Below are positions 16,971 through 25,733 of a DNA stretch of 64,000 nucleotides, in pieces. A model generated the notes under the pieces. The model was given only the letters and a program-made list of their open reading frames with translations. It was not told the origin of the DNA and did not search any database. The translations under genes were made by a program, and so were the position numbers. Origin of the DNA: Aquabacterium sp. A7-Y (lineage in GTDB: Bacteria; Pseudomonadota; Gammaproteobacteria; Burkholderiales; Burkholderiaceae_C); assembly GCF_026153205.1 (NCBI RefSeq), contig NZ_JAPFBW010000015.1, forward strand, positions 95,348-159,347. The letters run 5' to 3'. Position 1 is the stretch's first letter, and the number at the start of each line of letters is the position of its first letter.

Positions 16971-19220
16971 ATGAACGGCAAGCTCGATCCTCAAGCCGTC
17001 ATCCGTGCCCTCGAGGACCGCATCCGCAAGCTCGAGAAGACCAACGCGGTGCTGATGCAGGCCGCCGAGGGGCGCAGCGACGCGGAGCACGGCGCCTACG
17101 ATCTTTTCAAGACCAATGCCACGCTGGAGCAGAAGGTGGCCGAGCGCACCCTGAGCCTGCAACTGGCGCAGGAGCAGCTGCAGCGCGGCCTCTCGCTGGT
17201 GCGCGCGACGCTGGACTCGACCGCCGACGGCATCGTGGTGGTCGACGTGCACGGCCGGGTGGTCGACTACAACGAACGCTTCCGCAGCTTCTGGCGCATT
17301 CCCGAGGACCTCGCCGCCGCAGGCCAGGCGCTGGCCCTGCTGCAGCACCTGGGCTCCCAGGTGGTGAACCGCGAGGACTTCGTGGCCCGGCTGCTGCAGC
17401 TGGCCTACGATCCCAACGCGCACATCCTGGAGGAGATCCAGTGCCTCGACGGCCGGCTGCTCGAACTGTATTCGACGCCGCAGCGCGTGGACGGCAAGAC
17501 GGTCGGCCGGGTCTGGTGCTTTCGCGACATCACCGAACGCAAGCGCACTGGCGAGATGACCTCCCGGCTGGGCCACATCCTCAACAGCTCGTCCAACGAG
17601 ATCTACCTGTTCGACGCCGACAGCCTGAAGTTCATCCAGGCCAACCGCAGCGCGCAGCGCAACCTCGGCTACAGCCAGGACGAACTGCGCGGCATGCAAC
17701 CCTTGGACGTCGTCGTGGGCCTGACCCGCAACCGCTTCCTGCGCCAGCTGAGGCCGCTGTATACCGGCAGCGTCGAAGAACTGCGCTACGAGGCCGAGCT
17801 GCGGCGGCGCGACGGCTCGACCTACCCGGTGGCGATGCACCTGCAGCTCTCGCGCCGCGAGGACCCCGCGGTGTTCGTCGCGGTGGTGCAGGACATCACC
17901 GAGCGCCGGCGCGCCCACGAGGAGCTGCGCTACCTCGCCAACTACGACAGCCTGACGGGCCTGGCCAACCGCAACCTCTTCCGCGAACGGCTCGGCGTGA
18001 TGCTGCGCGAGGCCCAGGACCGGCAGCTCCAGGTCGCCGTGATGTTCCTCGACCTGGACCGCTTCAAGTCGGTCAATGACACGCTCGGCCACAGTGCCGG
18101 CGACCGGCTGCTGCAGCAGGTGGCGCAGCGCATCAAGTCCTGCCTGCGCAGCTCGGACCTGGTGGCGCGCCAGGGCGGCGACGAGTTCGCGGTCGCGCTG
18201 TGCGGCGCGACACCCGACAGCGCCGGCGCGGTGGCGCAGAAGATCCTGAAGGCTTTCAACCATCCCTTCCTGGTCGACCGGCAGGAGCTCTACAGCGGCA
18301 CCAGCATCGGCCTGTCCTTCTTCCCGGTCGACGGGCGCGACGTCGACACCCTGCTGAAGCAGGCCGACGTCGCGATGTACCTGGCGAAGGAACAAGGCCG
18401 CGGCAACTACCAGTTTTTCCGCTCTCAGCTCGGCGTGATGGCGCAGGACCGGCTGGACTTCGAGGGCCGGCTGCGCGCGGCCGCCGGGCGCGGCGAGCTG
18501 CGCCTGCACTACCAGGGCCAGTTCGACCTGCAGAGCGGCGCGCTGCTGGGTTTCGAGGCGCTGGTGCGCTGGCAGCATCCTCAGCTGGGCCTGCTGTCGC
18601 CCGACCGCTTTATCCCCACGGCCGAGGAGATCGGCGCCATCGTGCCGATCGGCGAGTGGGTGCTGCGTAGCGCCTGCCTGCAGTGGCACGAGTGGAGCGC
18701 CGGCGGCCGGCGACCCTTGCAGATGGCGGTCAACATCTCGGTGCGCCAGCTGCGCGAGCCGGACTTCGTCGACGTGGTGTGCCGCGTGGTGCGCGAGACC
18801 GGGATGGACCCGGCCTCGCTCGAACTGGAGCTGACCGAGACCGGCCTGATGACGGACGCCGATCTCAGCACCGGCATCCTGGAGCGGCTCAAGGCGCAGG
18901 GTTTCCGGCTCTCGATCGACGATTTCGGCACCGGCTATTCCTCGCTCGCCTACCTCAATCGCTTCTCGATCGACACGCTCAAGATCGACCGCTCCTTCGT
19001 GCGGGAGATCGGATCGGCTCGCGACAGTACCGCCATCGTGCAGGCCATCGGCGCGCTGGGCAAGGCGATGCGGCTCAAGGTGGTGGCCGAAGGCGTGGAG
19101 ACCCAGGCCCAGGCGGACTTCCTGCGCGAGCAGGGCTGCCCCGTGGCGCAGGGCTATCTGTTCAGCAAGCCCTTGCCGCCCGAGGCGGCAAGGGCCCTGC
19201 TGGGCCCGGCCGCCGGCTGA
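16971..19220 (+). CDS. PAS-GGDEF-EAL c-di-GMP protein
   Basis: Cytosolic c-di-GMP turnover enzyme, 749 residues. The N-terminus is coiled coil (LEDRIRKLEKTN, later LEQKVAERTL), then two PAS domains (about 85-200 and 215-325), a GGDEF domain (about 330-490) with an intact RQGGDEF active site, and an EAL domain (about 505-745) with EALVRWQHP, ELTETGLM, DDFGTGYSSL and KIDRSFV. Both active sites look intact, so it could make or degrade c-di-GMP. The start at 16971 is one base after the FIST stop. The FIST protein is its likely regulator. Confidence 0.93.
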   Translation: MNGKLDPQAVIRALEDRIRKLEKTNAVLMQAAEGRSDAEHGAYDLFKTNATLEQKVAERTLSLQLAQEQLQRGLSLVRATLDSTADGIVVVDVHGRVVDYNERFRSFWRIPEDLAAAGQALALLQHLGSQVVNREDFVARLLQLAYDPNAHILEEIQCLDGRLLELYSTPQRVDGKTVGRVWCFRDITERKRTGEMTSRLGHILNSSSNEIYLFDADSLKFIQANRSAQRNLGYSQDELRGMQPLDVVVGLTRNRFLRQLRPLYTGSVEELRYEAELRRRDGSTYPVAMHLQLSRREDPAVFVAVVQDITERRRAHEELRYLANYDSLTGLANRNLFRERLGVMLREAQDRQLQVAVMFLDLDRFKSVNDTLGHSAGDRLLQQVAQRIKSCLRSSDLVARQGGDEFAVALCGATPDSAGAVAQKILKAFNHPFLVDRQELYSGTSIGLSFFPVDGRDVDTLLKQADVAMYLAKEQGRGNYQFFRSQLGVMAQDRLDFEGRLRAAAGRGELRLHYQGQFDLQSGALLGFEALVRWQHPQLGLLSPDRFIPTAEEIGAIVPIGEWVLRSACLQWHEWSAGGRRPLQMAVNISVRQLREPDFVDVVCRVVRETGMDPASLELELTETGLMTDADLSTGILERLKAQGFRLSIDDFGTGYSSLAYLNRFSIDTLKIDRSFVREIGSARDSTAIVQAIGALGKAMRLKVVAEGVETQAQADFLREQGCPVAQGYLFSKPLPPEAARALLGPAAG

Positions 19221-19236
19221 GGTACGGCAGCGAGCT

Positions 19237-20040
19237 TCAGCCGGCCAGGCGCTGCAGGGCCCGGGCGGTTTCGGCGTCGGCCGGAAAGAAGGTTTCCATC
19301 GCCAGCTCGGCGAGGGTCAGGTCCACCGGCGTGCCGAACACCGTGGTGGTGCTGATGAAGGACAGCAGCCCGGCCTCGCTCCTGAGTCGCAGCGGCACGA
19401 CGATGCCGGCGAACACGCCGTCTTCCTCGGCGCAGCCGGTACCGGCCCCGGCCGGCTGGGGCAGCGCGCGCAACTCCTCCAGCAGCGCGACCAGCACCGG
19501 ATCGCCGCTGACCTCGATCTGCCGATGCAGGCGCGCCAGCAGGTGCGAGCGCCATTGCCGCAGGTTGACGATGCGCGGGGCCAGGCCTTCCGGGTGCAGG
19601 CTCAGCCTCAGCACGTTCACCGGCGGCGCGAGCAAGTGCTCCGGCAGGCCGGCCAGCAGCGGCGCTACCGAAGCGTTGGCCATCACCAGGGTCCAGTGGC
19701 GGTCGAGCGCGAGCGCCGGGTAGGGCTGGTGCGCCTGCAGCAGGCGCGCGACGGCGTCGCGGGCGGCGCTCATCGAGGGGTCGGCCAGCGGCCGCTCCGG
19801 GAACATCGGCGCGTAGCCGGCGGCGATCAGCAGGGCGTTGCGTTCGCGCAGGGGCACTTCGAGGTACTCGGCGAGGCGCAGCAGCATCTCACGGCTGGGC
19901 AGGGCCCGGCCGGTCTCCATGCAGCTGAGGTGGCGGGTCGAGACCTCGGCCTCGCAGGCGAGGTCGAGCTGGCTCAGACGGCGGCGCTGGCGCCATTGGC
20001 GCAGCAAGACGCCGACGTTGGGGAGGCTGCGGGTGTCCAT
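19237..20040 (-). CDS. XRE family regulator with MmyB-like ligand domain
   Basis: Transcriptional regulator of 267 residues. The N-terminal helix-turn-helix covers about residues 8-65 (SQLDLACEAEVSTRHLSCME, then GRALPSREMLLRLAEYL). The rest matches the MmyB-like domain (LDRHWTLVMANASVAPLL, LSLHPEGLAPRIVNLRQWR), thought to bind a fatty-acid-like ligand. Such regulators usually control a divergent gene, here the small membrane protein at 20164, and a perfect palindrome lies between them. Confidence 0.92.
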   Translation of the reverse strand: MDTRSLPNVGVLLRQWRQRRRLSQLDLACEAEVSTRHLSCMETGRALPSREMLLRLAEYLEVPLRERNALLIAAGYAPMFPERPLADPSMSAARDAVARLLQAHQPYPALALDRHWTLVMANASVAPLLAGLPEHLLAPPVNVLRLSLHPEGLAPRIVNLRQWRSHLLARLHRQIEVSGDPVLVALLEELRALPQPAGAGTGCAEEDGVFAGIVVPLRLRSEAGLLSFISTTTVFGTPVDLTLAELAMETFFPADAETARALQRLAG

Positions 20041-20073
20041 GGCCGCGACGATAGCGTGCTTCGCAGCGCGGCA

Positions 20074-20094
20074 CCATGACCTGCGACGTCATGG
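20074..20094. promoter_or_regulatory. Palindromic candidate operator
   Basis: CCATGAC and GTCATGG are perfect 7-bp arms around a 7-base centre, inside the 123-bp divergent region between the XRE regulator and the membrane protein. The outer bases (GGCA and TGCC) extend the symmetry. Best candidate for the regulator's binding site. Confidence 0.45.
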
Positions 20095-20163
20095 ACGGGT
20101 GCCGCTGCCTCGCCGACGATGCCGCCACGGCCCGCCGGTGGGCCGGTCTGCAAGGAGTTCACC

Positions 20164-20571
20164 ATGTCCTCGGTCCTTCCCGTTTCGCCCTTCCTGCGCC
20201 GCGTGCTGGCGGCCGACGCGCTGCTGAGTGGCGCCAGCGGCCTCCTGATGACGGCCGGCGCCGCCTTCCTGGCGCCCCGGCTCGGCCTGCCGGCCGAGCT
20301 GCTGGGCGTGGCCGGCCTGAGCCTGCTGCCGTTCGCGGCGGCGCTTGCCTGGCTCGCCACACGCCGGCAGCTGCCGCGCGCGGCGCTGTGGGCGCTGGTG
20401 GCCTACAACACGCTCTGGGTGCTCGACAGCGCGCTGCTGCTGGCCGGCGGCTGGTTCGAGCCGACCTGGCTCGGCCAGGCCTTCGTTGTGCTTCAGGCCC
20501 TTGTCGTCGCGGTGTTGGCCGAGCTTCAGGTGGTGGGCCTGCGGCGCGCGCAGGCCGCTGCCCCGGTCTGA
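20164..20571 (+). CDS. Small four-helix membrane protein
   Basis: Inner-membrane protein of 135 residues with about four hydrophobic segments covering most of the chain. AAGGAG sits eight bases before the ATG. No named family is recognised with certainty. It is divergent from an MmyB-type regulator and probably its target; such targets are often short-chain dehydrogenases or membrane proteins of unknown use. Confidence 0.7.
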   Translation: MSSVLPVSPFLRRVLAADALLSGASGLLMTAGAAFLAPRLGLPAELLGVAGLSLLPFAAALAWLATRRQLPRAALWALVAYNTLWVLDSALLLAGGWFEPTWLGQAFVVLQALVVAVLAELQVVGLRRAQAAAPV

Positions 20572-20582
20572 CGGCGGCTGAT

Positions 20583-20628
20583 CTCGGCGTCAAGCCGTGA
20601 GGTCGGTTTATCTTGGCGTCAAGCCAAG
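20583..20628. terminator. Tandem hairpins between convergent genes
   Basis: Two copies of GGCGTCAAGCC, each flanked to form a hairpin. The second is perfect (CTTGGC, GTCAA, GCCAAG, 20612-20628) and lies in the last codons of nadM; the first (20583-20601) has one bulge. They lie between the convergent membrane-protein gene and nadM and may stop transcription from both sides. Confidence 0.45.
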
Positions 20629-21696
20629 AAAGTGGTCCAGCATGTGGAAATGATCGTCCAGGAAGCGGTCCTCCATGGCCGGCAGTTGGGCGATCGGCAC
20701 CCACTCGGCGCGCGCCGCGTCATCGCCGCCCTGCACCTCGGGCAGTTCCCGTTCGCCGAGGTCGAAGTAGTGGGCGTGCGTGATGGTGCGGCCGCGCTGG
20801 CTGCGGTCGGGGTGGTCGAACACGACGGCGGCCTGCAGGCAGTCGCGCATGGTCGAATCGAGCAGGCTCAGCCGGGTCTCCTCCTTCAGTTCCCGCAAGG
20901 CCGACTGGTAGGCCGTCTCGCGCTGCTCGATGAAGCCGCCGGGCACCGCATACAGCCCCTTGCCGGGCGGCTGCGCGCGCTGCACCAGCAGCACCCGGTC
21001 GCGACAACGCACCACCGTGTCGACCGTGACCAGCACCGGCGGGTAGGGCGCCTGCGCCCAGGCCTCGCGGTAGGCCTTGAGCTGGCGCCACTCCTCGGCC
21101 AGCGCCGGCAGGAAGGGCAGGGCCGCCCAGGCGCGCAGAAAGTCCAGCGTCGACGGCGGGGCCTGGCCGGCCAGTGCCGCCAGCGTCGTGTCCAGCGGGT
21201 GGCCCACGGTGGAAAACAGCGCGTCCCTCAGGTGCCGGCCGTCCACCGTGCCGACGCGCTCCTGGGATTCCAGGCGCCAGCCCGGAAAGGCCCGCAGGTA
21301 CTCGCTGGTCGCGTCCTTGAAGTGGCCCACCAGGGCGACTGCCGCGTGCGCCGGCTGACCCAGGCCGACCAGCAGGCGCTCGACGCCCTGGCGCACTGCG
21401 CCGACCCAGCGGGTGTCATCGTAGTAGTCGCGCATCGGCAGGAAGTGCAGCCGCTCGCGGTCGGCGGCCGGCAGCGCGAGCTTCACCATCTCGGCGCGCT
21501 CCTGCCAGGTGAAGGGATTGCGCGGCGTGCGCGCCTGGTAGGCCGAGCCGATCACCACTACGCAGCGGGGCGCGAGCGACAGCGCGTGCCGCAGCAGCGC
21601 CAGGTGGCCGTCGTGCAGAGGCTGGAAGCGGCCGATGTAGACCGCGGCCTCCAGGCGCGAAGGTGTGGCAGCGGAGGCATCGAGTAAGGTGCTCAT
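20608..21696 (-). CDS. nadM: Bifunctional NMN adenylyltransferase/Nudix hydrolase
   Basis: Two-domain NAD enzyme of 362 residues. The N-terminal half is a nucleotidyltransferase with YIGRFQPLHDGHL, the HxGH-type motif that binds ATP, for joining NMN to AMP. The C-terminal half is a Nudix domain with GGFIEQRETAYQSALRELKE, probably acting on ADP-ribose. The last conserved Gly of the Nudix box reads as Arg (EETRL). GGAG precedes the ATG at 21696. It is the last gene of the salvage operon. No NMN-forming enzyme (NadV) or PnuC transporter is in the window, so its NMN source is unknown. Confidence 0.93.
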   Translation of the reverse strand: MSTLLDASAATPSRLEAAVYIGRFQPLHDGHLALLRHALSLAPRCVVVIGSAYQARTPRNPFTWQERAEMVKLALPAADRERLHFLPMRDYYDDTRWVGAVRQGVERLLVGLGQPAHAAVALVGHFKDATSEYLRAFPGWRLESQERVGTVDGRHLRDALFSTVGHPLDTTLAALAGQAPPSTLDFLRAWAALPFLPALAEEWRQLKAYREAWAQAPYPPVLVTVDTVVRCRDRVLLVQRAQPPGKGLYAVPGGFIEQRETAYQSALRELKEETRLSLLDSTMRDCLQAAVVFDHPDRSQRGRTITHAHYFDLGERELPEVQGGDDAARAEWVPIAQLPAMEDRFLDDHFHMLDHFLGLTPR

Positions 21697-21771
21697 TCGG
21701 TAATCTCCGTGCTCCGCACGGCAATGCGAGCCCTTTCGGGCGGCCGGGCGAGGCTCATGGGTAGGGCTGTC

Positions 21772-23472
21772 TCAGAGGTGGACCGCGGCGATGGGCATCT
21801 GCCGGCCGGTGCCGAAGGCGCGCGAACGCACCCGGATGATGGGCGGCGCCTGGCGCCGCTTGTATTCGTTGCGGGCAATCATGCCGCGCACCCGGCTCAC
21901 CAGGGCGCGGCCGGCCTCGTCCTGCTGGAGGCGGGCCACGAAACTCGTCGCGGCCTCGTATTCGGCGGGCGGCAGGCGCCGGCCCTCGATCAGCACCTTG
22001 AGCACCTCGTCGAGCACCGGGTAGGGCGGCAGGCTGTCGGTGTCCTTCTGGCCGGGCGCGAGTTCGGCCGAGGGCTCCTTGTCGAGGATGGCCTGAGGAA
22101 TCAGCTCGCGGCCGGCTGTTTCGTTGAGGTGGCGGGACAGTGCGAAGACCTCGGTCTTGTAGAGGTCGCCAATCAGCCCGAGCCCGCCGTTGGTGTCGCC
22201 GTAGAGCGTGCAGTAGCCGACCGAGATCTCCGACTTGTTGCCGGTGGTCAGCAGCAGGTGGCCGAAGCTGTTGGAGTACTCCATCAGGATGGTGCCGCGC
22301 ACGCGCGCCTGCAGGTTCTCCAGCGCGAGGCCTTCGAGGGGCCGGCCGAAACTGGCCTCGAACTGGCGGCTGTAGGCTGCCACCGTATCGGCGATCGGGT
22401 GGGTGTGCAGCTCGATGCCGAGCTTGTGGCACAGCGCCACCGAGTCGTCCACCGAGCCGGCCGAGGAATAGCGCGACGGCATCGTGATCGCGACCACCTG
22501 GTCCGGGCCCAGCGCCTCGGCGGCGAGCGCCAGCGTGAGTGCGCTGTCGATGCCGCCCGAGGAGCCGACGACGGCCCGGCTGAAGCCGCACCGGCGCGCA
22601 TAGTCGCGCAAGCCCAGCACGATCTGCGCGCGGTAGAAGGCCATGGTCGGCAGGCCGCCGGGTGGCACCGCCGGCAGCGCGTTGCCTTCCGTCGAGGTGA
22701 AGCGCGTGCCGTCGAAACACAGGGTCGATACGTCCTCCTCGAAACGCCGTGCCTCGTAGACCACACCTTCGTCAGGCAGCACCGCGAAGGAGGCACCGTC
22801 GAAGACCAGCTGGTCGTGGCCGCCGATCTGGTTGACATAGAGGATGGGCAGCCGGTGCCGGCGGCTCGCGGCGCCGAAGATCTGGTGGCGCTGCTCGCGC
22901 TTGCCGATGTCGGAAGGGCTGGCGTTGATTGACACCACGAGGTCGGGCGCCGCATCGCGCAGGCGCTCGAAGGGGTTGACCTGGTAGTCGGCACCGCCGT
23001 CGTTCCAGCCGTCCTCGCAGATCATGAAGGCGATCTGGGTGGTGCCGATGCGCAGCACCTTGGCAACGTCGGGGCCGGGTTCGAAGTGGCGGCGTTCGTC
23101 GAAGATGTTGTAGGTGGGCAGCAGCTGCTTGGCATACCGCAGCACCACCTCGCCGGCCTTCAACACCAGCAGGGTGTTGTGCAGCCGCTTGCCGGGGCCT
23201 TGCGCCGGCAGCGGCGCGCCCACCACCCAGTGCAGCCCGGGCAAGGTGCGCGAGGCGTCCTGCAAGGCCGCGAGGCCGGCGTCCACGCGCTGCATGAAGG
23301 CCGGCTCGTCGAGCAGGTCGGCCGGGTGGTAGCCGGTGAGCGAGAGTTCGGAGCAGACCAGCAGCTCGGAGCCGGCCTCGGCCGCTCGGCGGGCGGCTTC
23401 CACCATCTTCGCGACGTTGCCCTCGATGTCGCCGATCGTGTAGTCGAGCTGGGCGAGCGTGAGTTTCAGCAC
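21772..23472 (-). CDS. nadE: Glutamine-dependent NAD+ synthetase
   Basis: Makes NAD from nicotinate adenine dinucleotide, ATP and glutamine-derived ammonia. The 566-residue protein has an N-terminal nitrilase-type glutaminase (Glu in SELSLTGYHP, Lys in the RYAKQLLPTY block, Cys in MICEDGWND) and a C-terminal synthetase with the PP-loop SSGGIDSALTLALA and STGNKSE-like TTGNKSEISVGYCTLYGD. Length is normal for the two-domain form. It begins 11 bp after the pncB stop on the same strand. Confidence 0.96.
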   Translation of the reverse strand: MLKLTLAQLDYTIGDIEGNVAKMVEAARRAAEAGSELLVCSELSLTGYHPADLLDEPAFMQRVDAGLAALQDASRTLPGLHWVVGAPLPAQGPGKRLHNTLLVLKAGEVVLRYAKQLLPTYNIFDERRHFEPGPDVAKVLRIGTTQIAFMICEDGWNDGGADYQVNPFERLRDAAPDLVVSINASPSDIGKREQRHQIFGAASRRHRLPILYVNQIGGHDQLVFDGASFAVLPDEGVVYEARRFEEDVSTLCFDGTRFTSTEGNALPAVPPGGLPTMAFYRAQIVLGLRDYARRCGFSRAVVGSSGGIDSALTLALAAEALGPDQVVAITMPSRYSSAGSVDDSVALCHKLGIELHTHPIADTVAAYSRQFEASFGRPLEGLALENLQARVRGTILMEYSNSFGHLLLTTGNKSEISVGYCTLYGDTNGGLGLIGDLYKTEVFALSRHLNETAGRELIPQAILDKEPSAELAPGQKDTDSLPPYPVLDEVLKVLIEGRRLPPAEYEAATSFVARLQQDEAGRALVSRVRGMIARNEYKRRQAPPIIRVRSRAFGTGRQMPIAAVHL

Positions 23473-23483
23473 CGTGCGCCCCT

Positions 23484-24671
23484 TCAGCCCTGGATCTTGA
23501 AGACCTGGCGCAGGTAGGCCAGGAAGGTTTCATCGCTGCACATGGTCTTGCCCGGGCTGTCCGACAGCTTGGCCACCGGCTGACCGTTGCAGTGGGTCAG
23601 CTTCATCACGATGTTGAGCGGCGTCTGGCCCACATCATTCGTGAGGTGGGTGCCGATGCCGAAACCCAGCTGGGTGCGGTCGGCGAACTGGCGGTACAGC
23701 GCGAAGGCCTTCTCGAAGTCCAGCGCGTCGGAGAACACCAGCCGCTTGGTGTGCGCGTCGATGCGCAGCCGCGCGTAGTGCGCAAGCGCCTTCTCGCCCC
23801 AATCGACCGGGTCGCCCGAGTCGTGCCGCAGCCCGTCGAAGAGTTTGGTGAAGTAGAGGTCGAAGTCGGCCAGGAAGGCATCCATGCCGACCACGTCCGT
23901 CAGTGCGGTGCCGAGGTCGCCCCGGTACTCCTGCACCCAGTCCTCCAGCGCGGCCTTCTGGAAGTCGCGCAGCCGCACGTCCAGGGCCTGGTAGCTCTGC
24001 AGGTATTCGTGCGCCATCGTGCCGATGGGCACCAGGTCCAGGTCGCGCGCCAGCAGCACGTTGGAAGTGCCTTTGAAGTACTGCGGCACCTCGCGCTTGA
24101 AGGTCGCGACCACCTCACGCTGCCAGGCCCCGCTGTAGCGCCGGCGCACGCCGAAGTCGAAAAACTCGAAGGGATTCCTGCGCGCCGCATCGCTCGCGAA
24201 GGCCCGGATCTGCGCCAGCTTGGCCTGCAGCCTGCGGCGCCCTTCCTGCAGCGCGGCGGCGGCATCGAAGCGGCGGAAGTAGAGCTCGTTGACGATGGCC
24301 AGCACGTAGATCTCGAAGGCCATCACGTGCACCTGCGGCCCGCGGGCCACGATCTCCAGCCGTTCGCCGTCGGCGCGGGCCTGGATGAATTCGCGCTGGA
24401 AGCGGAAGATGCGCAGGAAGTCCACAAAATCGGACTTGATGAACCTCAGGCTGCTCAGGTAGGCCAGCTCGTCGGCGCGGAAGCTCAAGGAGCAGAGGTG
24501 GTCCAGTTGCTCGTTGACCTCGTCGAGCAGCGCGGCGAGCGGATAGTCGGGCCGGTTGCGGCAGGCGAAGGTGTACTCGGCCCGGGTCTCGGGATGACGG
24601 TGCAGCATGGTCTGCCACATCGTGAACTTGTAGAGGTCGGTTTCCAGCAGGCTGGTGATGATGGCTTGCAT
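23484..24671 (-). CDS. pncB: Nicotinate phosphoribosyltransferase
   Basis: Converts nicotinate and PRPP to nicotinate mononucleotide. The 395-residue product has the family N-terminus ([17 protein letters not shown]), the central [13 protein letters not shown] [14 protein letters not shown], and [11 protein letters not shown] in the C-terminal half, followed by [12 protein letters not shown] and [11 protein letters not shown]. The ATG at 24671 is chosen over an upstream in-frame codon. It follows pncA by 60 bp. Confidence 0.96.
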   Translation of the reverse strand: MQAIITSLLETDLYKFTMWQTMLHRHPETRAEYTFACRNRPDYPLAALLDEVNEQLDHLCSLSFRADELAYLSSLRFIKSDFVDFLRIFRFQREFIQARADGERLEIVARGPQVHVMAFEIYVLAIVNELYFRRFDAAAALQEGRRRLQAKLAQIRAFASDAARRNPFEFFDFGVRRRYSGAWQREVVATFKREVPQYFKGTSNVLLARDLDLVPIGTMAHEYLQSYQALDVRLRDFQKAALEDWVQEYRGDLGTALTDVVGMDAFLADFDLYFTKLFDGLRHDSGDPVDWGEKALAHYARLRIDAHTKRLVFSDALDFEKAFALYRQFADRTQLGFGIGTHLTNDVGQTPLNIVMKLTHCNGQPVAKLSDSPGKTMCSDETFLAYLRQVFKIQG

Positions 24672-24731
24672 CTCTGTTGTTCTTTCTTCCTGTGTGAAAG
24701 GGCTGGCCCGCAAGACGGGTCCTGGTGGGGC

Positions 24732-25586
24732 TCAGACCGGCAGCAGGGACGCCACATCCTTGCTCGTCGCCAGACGCACGCCGCGTGCCCGCATGTCGGC
24801 CAGGAAGGCGGCGTGCTGCGCTTCGAAGCCGGCCACCGGGCTCATGCAATCGGTCAACAGCACCACCCGGTCAGGTCGGCCGCCGAGGTTGGCCACCAGG
24901 TGCTCGGTGGTCGCCTTGACGCAGTGGCTGCTCGCCTCCCCGGCCACCAGGATCAGGTCGGCCTCATCCAGCCGCTCGATCAGGGCGCGGTTGAGCTGCG
25001 TGTCGGGGTCGTCCGCATCCGGTACCTCGGCCAGCAGTGCGCTGTAGTGTTCGGTCCAGGGGTTGTCGCCCTTGACCACCTTGTGCACGGAGGTGAGCGT
25101 GGCCTCTTCCCAGCGGTTATAGGCGGCGCGCACGGCTGAGTGCACGTTGTGGCCCCAGCTGCCGATTTCGCAGTGCACCGGCCACACCATCAGCGTGTAG
25201 CGGCCGCGAGCCTCCAGTTCGTCGAGATAGGCCAGCGCGCGGGGCAGGGCGCCTGCCTCGCGGGGGCGCCACTGACCGGCGCGCACCTGCGCGGCGGTGA
25301 TGGCGGTAAAGGGCGGCACGGGCTCGCCCAGGGGCGCGCTCCAGAAGGCGGGGTGGGCGATGTCGATCCTGTGGTGGGAGTCCAGCGTCACGGTGATCTG
25401 GTCCAGCCCGCCGCCGGCCGCGTCGATCAGCTGGGCGACCCGCTGCATGTCGGCGTGGGCCCCGGGCACCGGCAGCGCCGGTCCCAGCCGTGCGCCCGAC
25501 AACGGGTCGAGCGGGCACCACTCGGCGGGCAGGTCGCAGAAGTCGTTCTGCGGATCGATGAGGAGCAGGTGGGTGCGGTGTTTCAT
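24732..25586 (-). CDS. pncA: Nicotinamidase (isochorismatase fold)
   Basis: Deamidates nicotinamide to nicotinate, feeding PncB. LLLIDPQNDF carries the catalytic Asp, and GEASSHCVKATTEHLV the nucleophilic Cys; SHHRIDIAHPAFW gives the metal-binding region. At 284 residues it is longer than the E. coli enzyme (about 210) owing to inserts in the middle. The ATG at 25586 (MKHRTHLLL) has AAGGA upstream; an in-frame ATG at 25610 lacks one. First gene of the pncA-pncB-nadE-nadM operon. Confidence 0.93.
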   Translation of the reverse strand: MKHRTHLLLIDPQNDFCDLPAEWCPLDPLSGARLGPALPVPGAHADMQRVAQLIDAAGGGLDQITVTLDSHHRIDIAHPAFWSAPLGEPVPPFTAITAAQVRAGQWRPREAGALPRALAYLDELEARGRYTLMVWPVHCEIGSWGHNVHSAVRAAYNRWEEATLTSVHKVVKGDNPWTEHYSALLAEVPDADDPDTQLNRALIERLDEADLILVAGEASSHCVKATTEHLVANLGGRPDRVVLLTDCMSPVAGFEAQHAAFLADMRARGVRLATSKDVASLLPV

Positions 25587-25628
25587 GGCAGCGTCCTTCC
25601 GTGATGACATGGACCGGACTCTAAAGCT

Positions 25629-25651
25629 GTTAGATTATTAATGCAACTAAC
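25629..25651. promoter_or_regulatory. Candidate NrtR operator over the pncA promoter
   Basis: A 23-bp imperfect palindrome with arms GTTAG and CTAAC and further matching bases inside. It lies 43 bp upstream of pncA in a notably AT-rich stretch. Read on the minus strand it contains TTAATAAT, which resembles a -10 box, so a bound repressor would block pncA transcription. NrtR repressors are known to bind palindromes at such positions; this exact motif is my reading. Confidence 0.5.
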
Positions 25652-25733
25652 TCGCCTCCCTGAAGTAAGGGGGTCTGGTGAAGAAGAGGCTCCCTTGTTA
25701 AGCTACTTAGTCGATTCTTTGACATAACATGCC

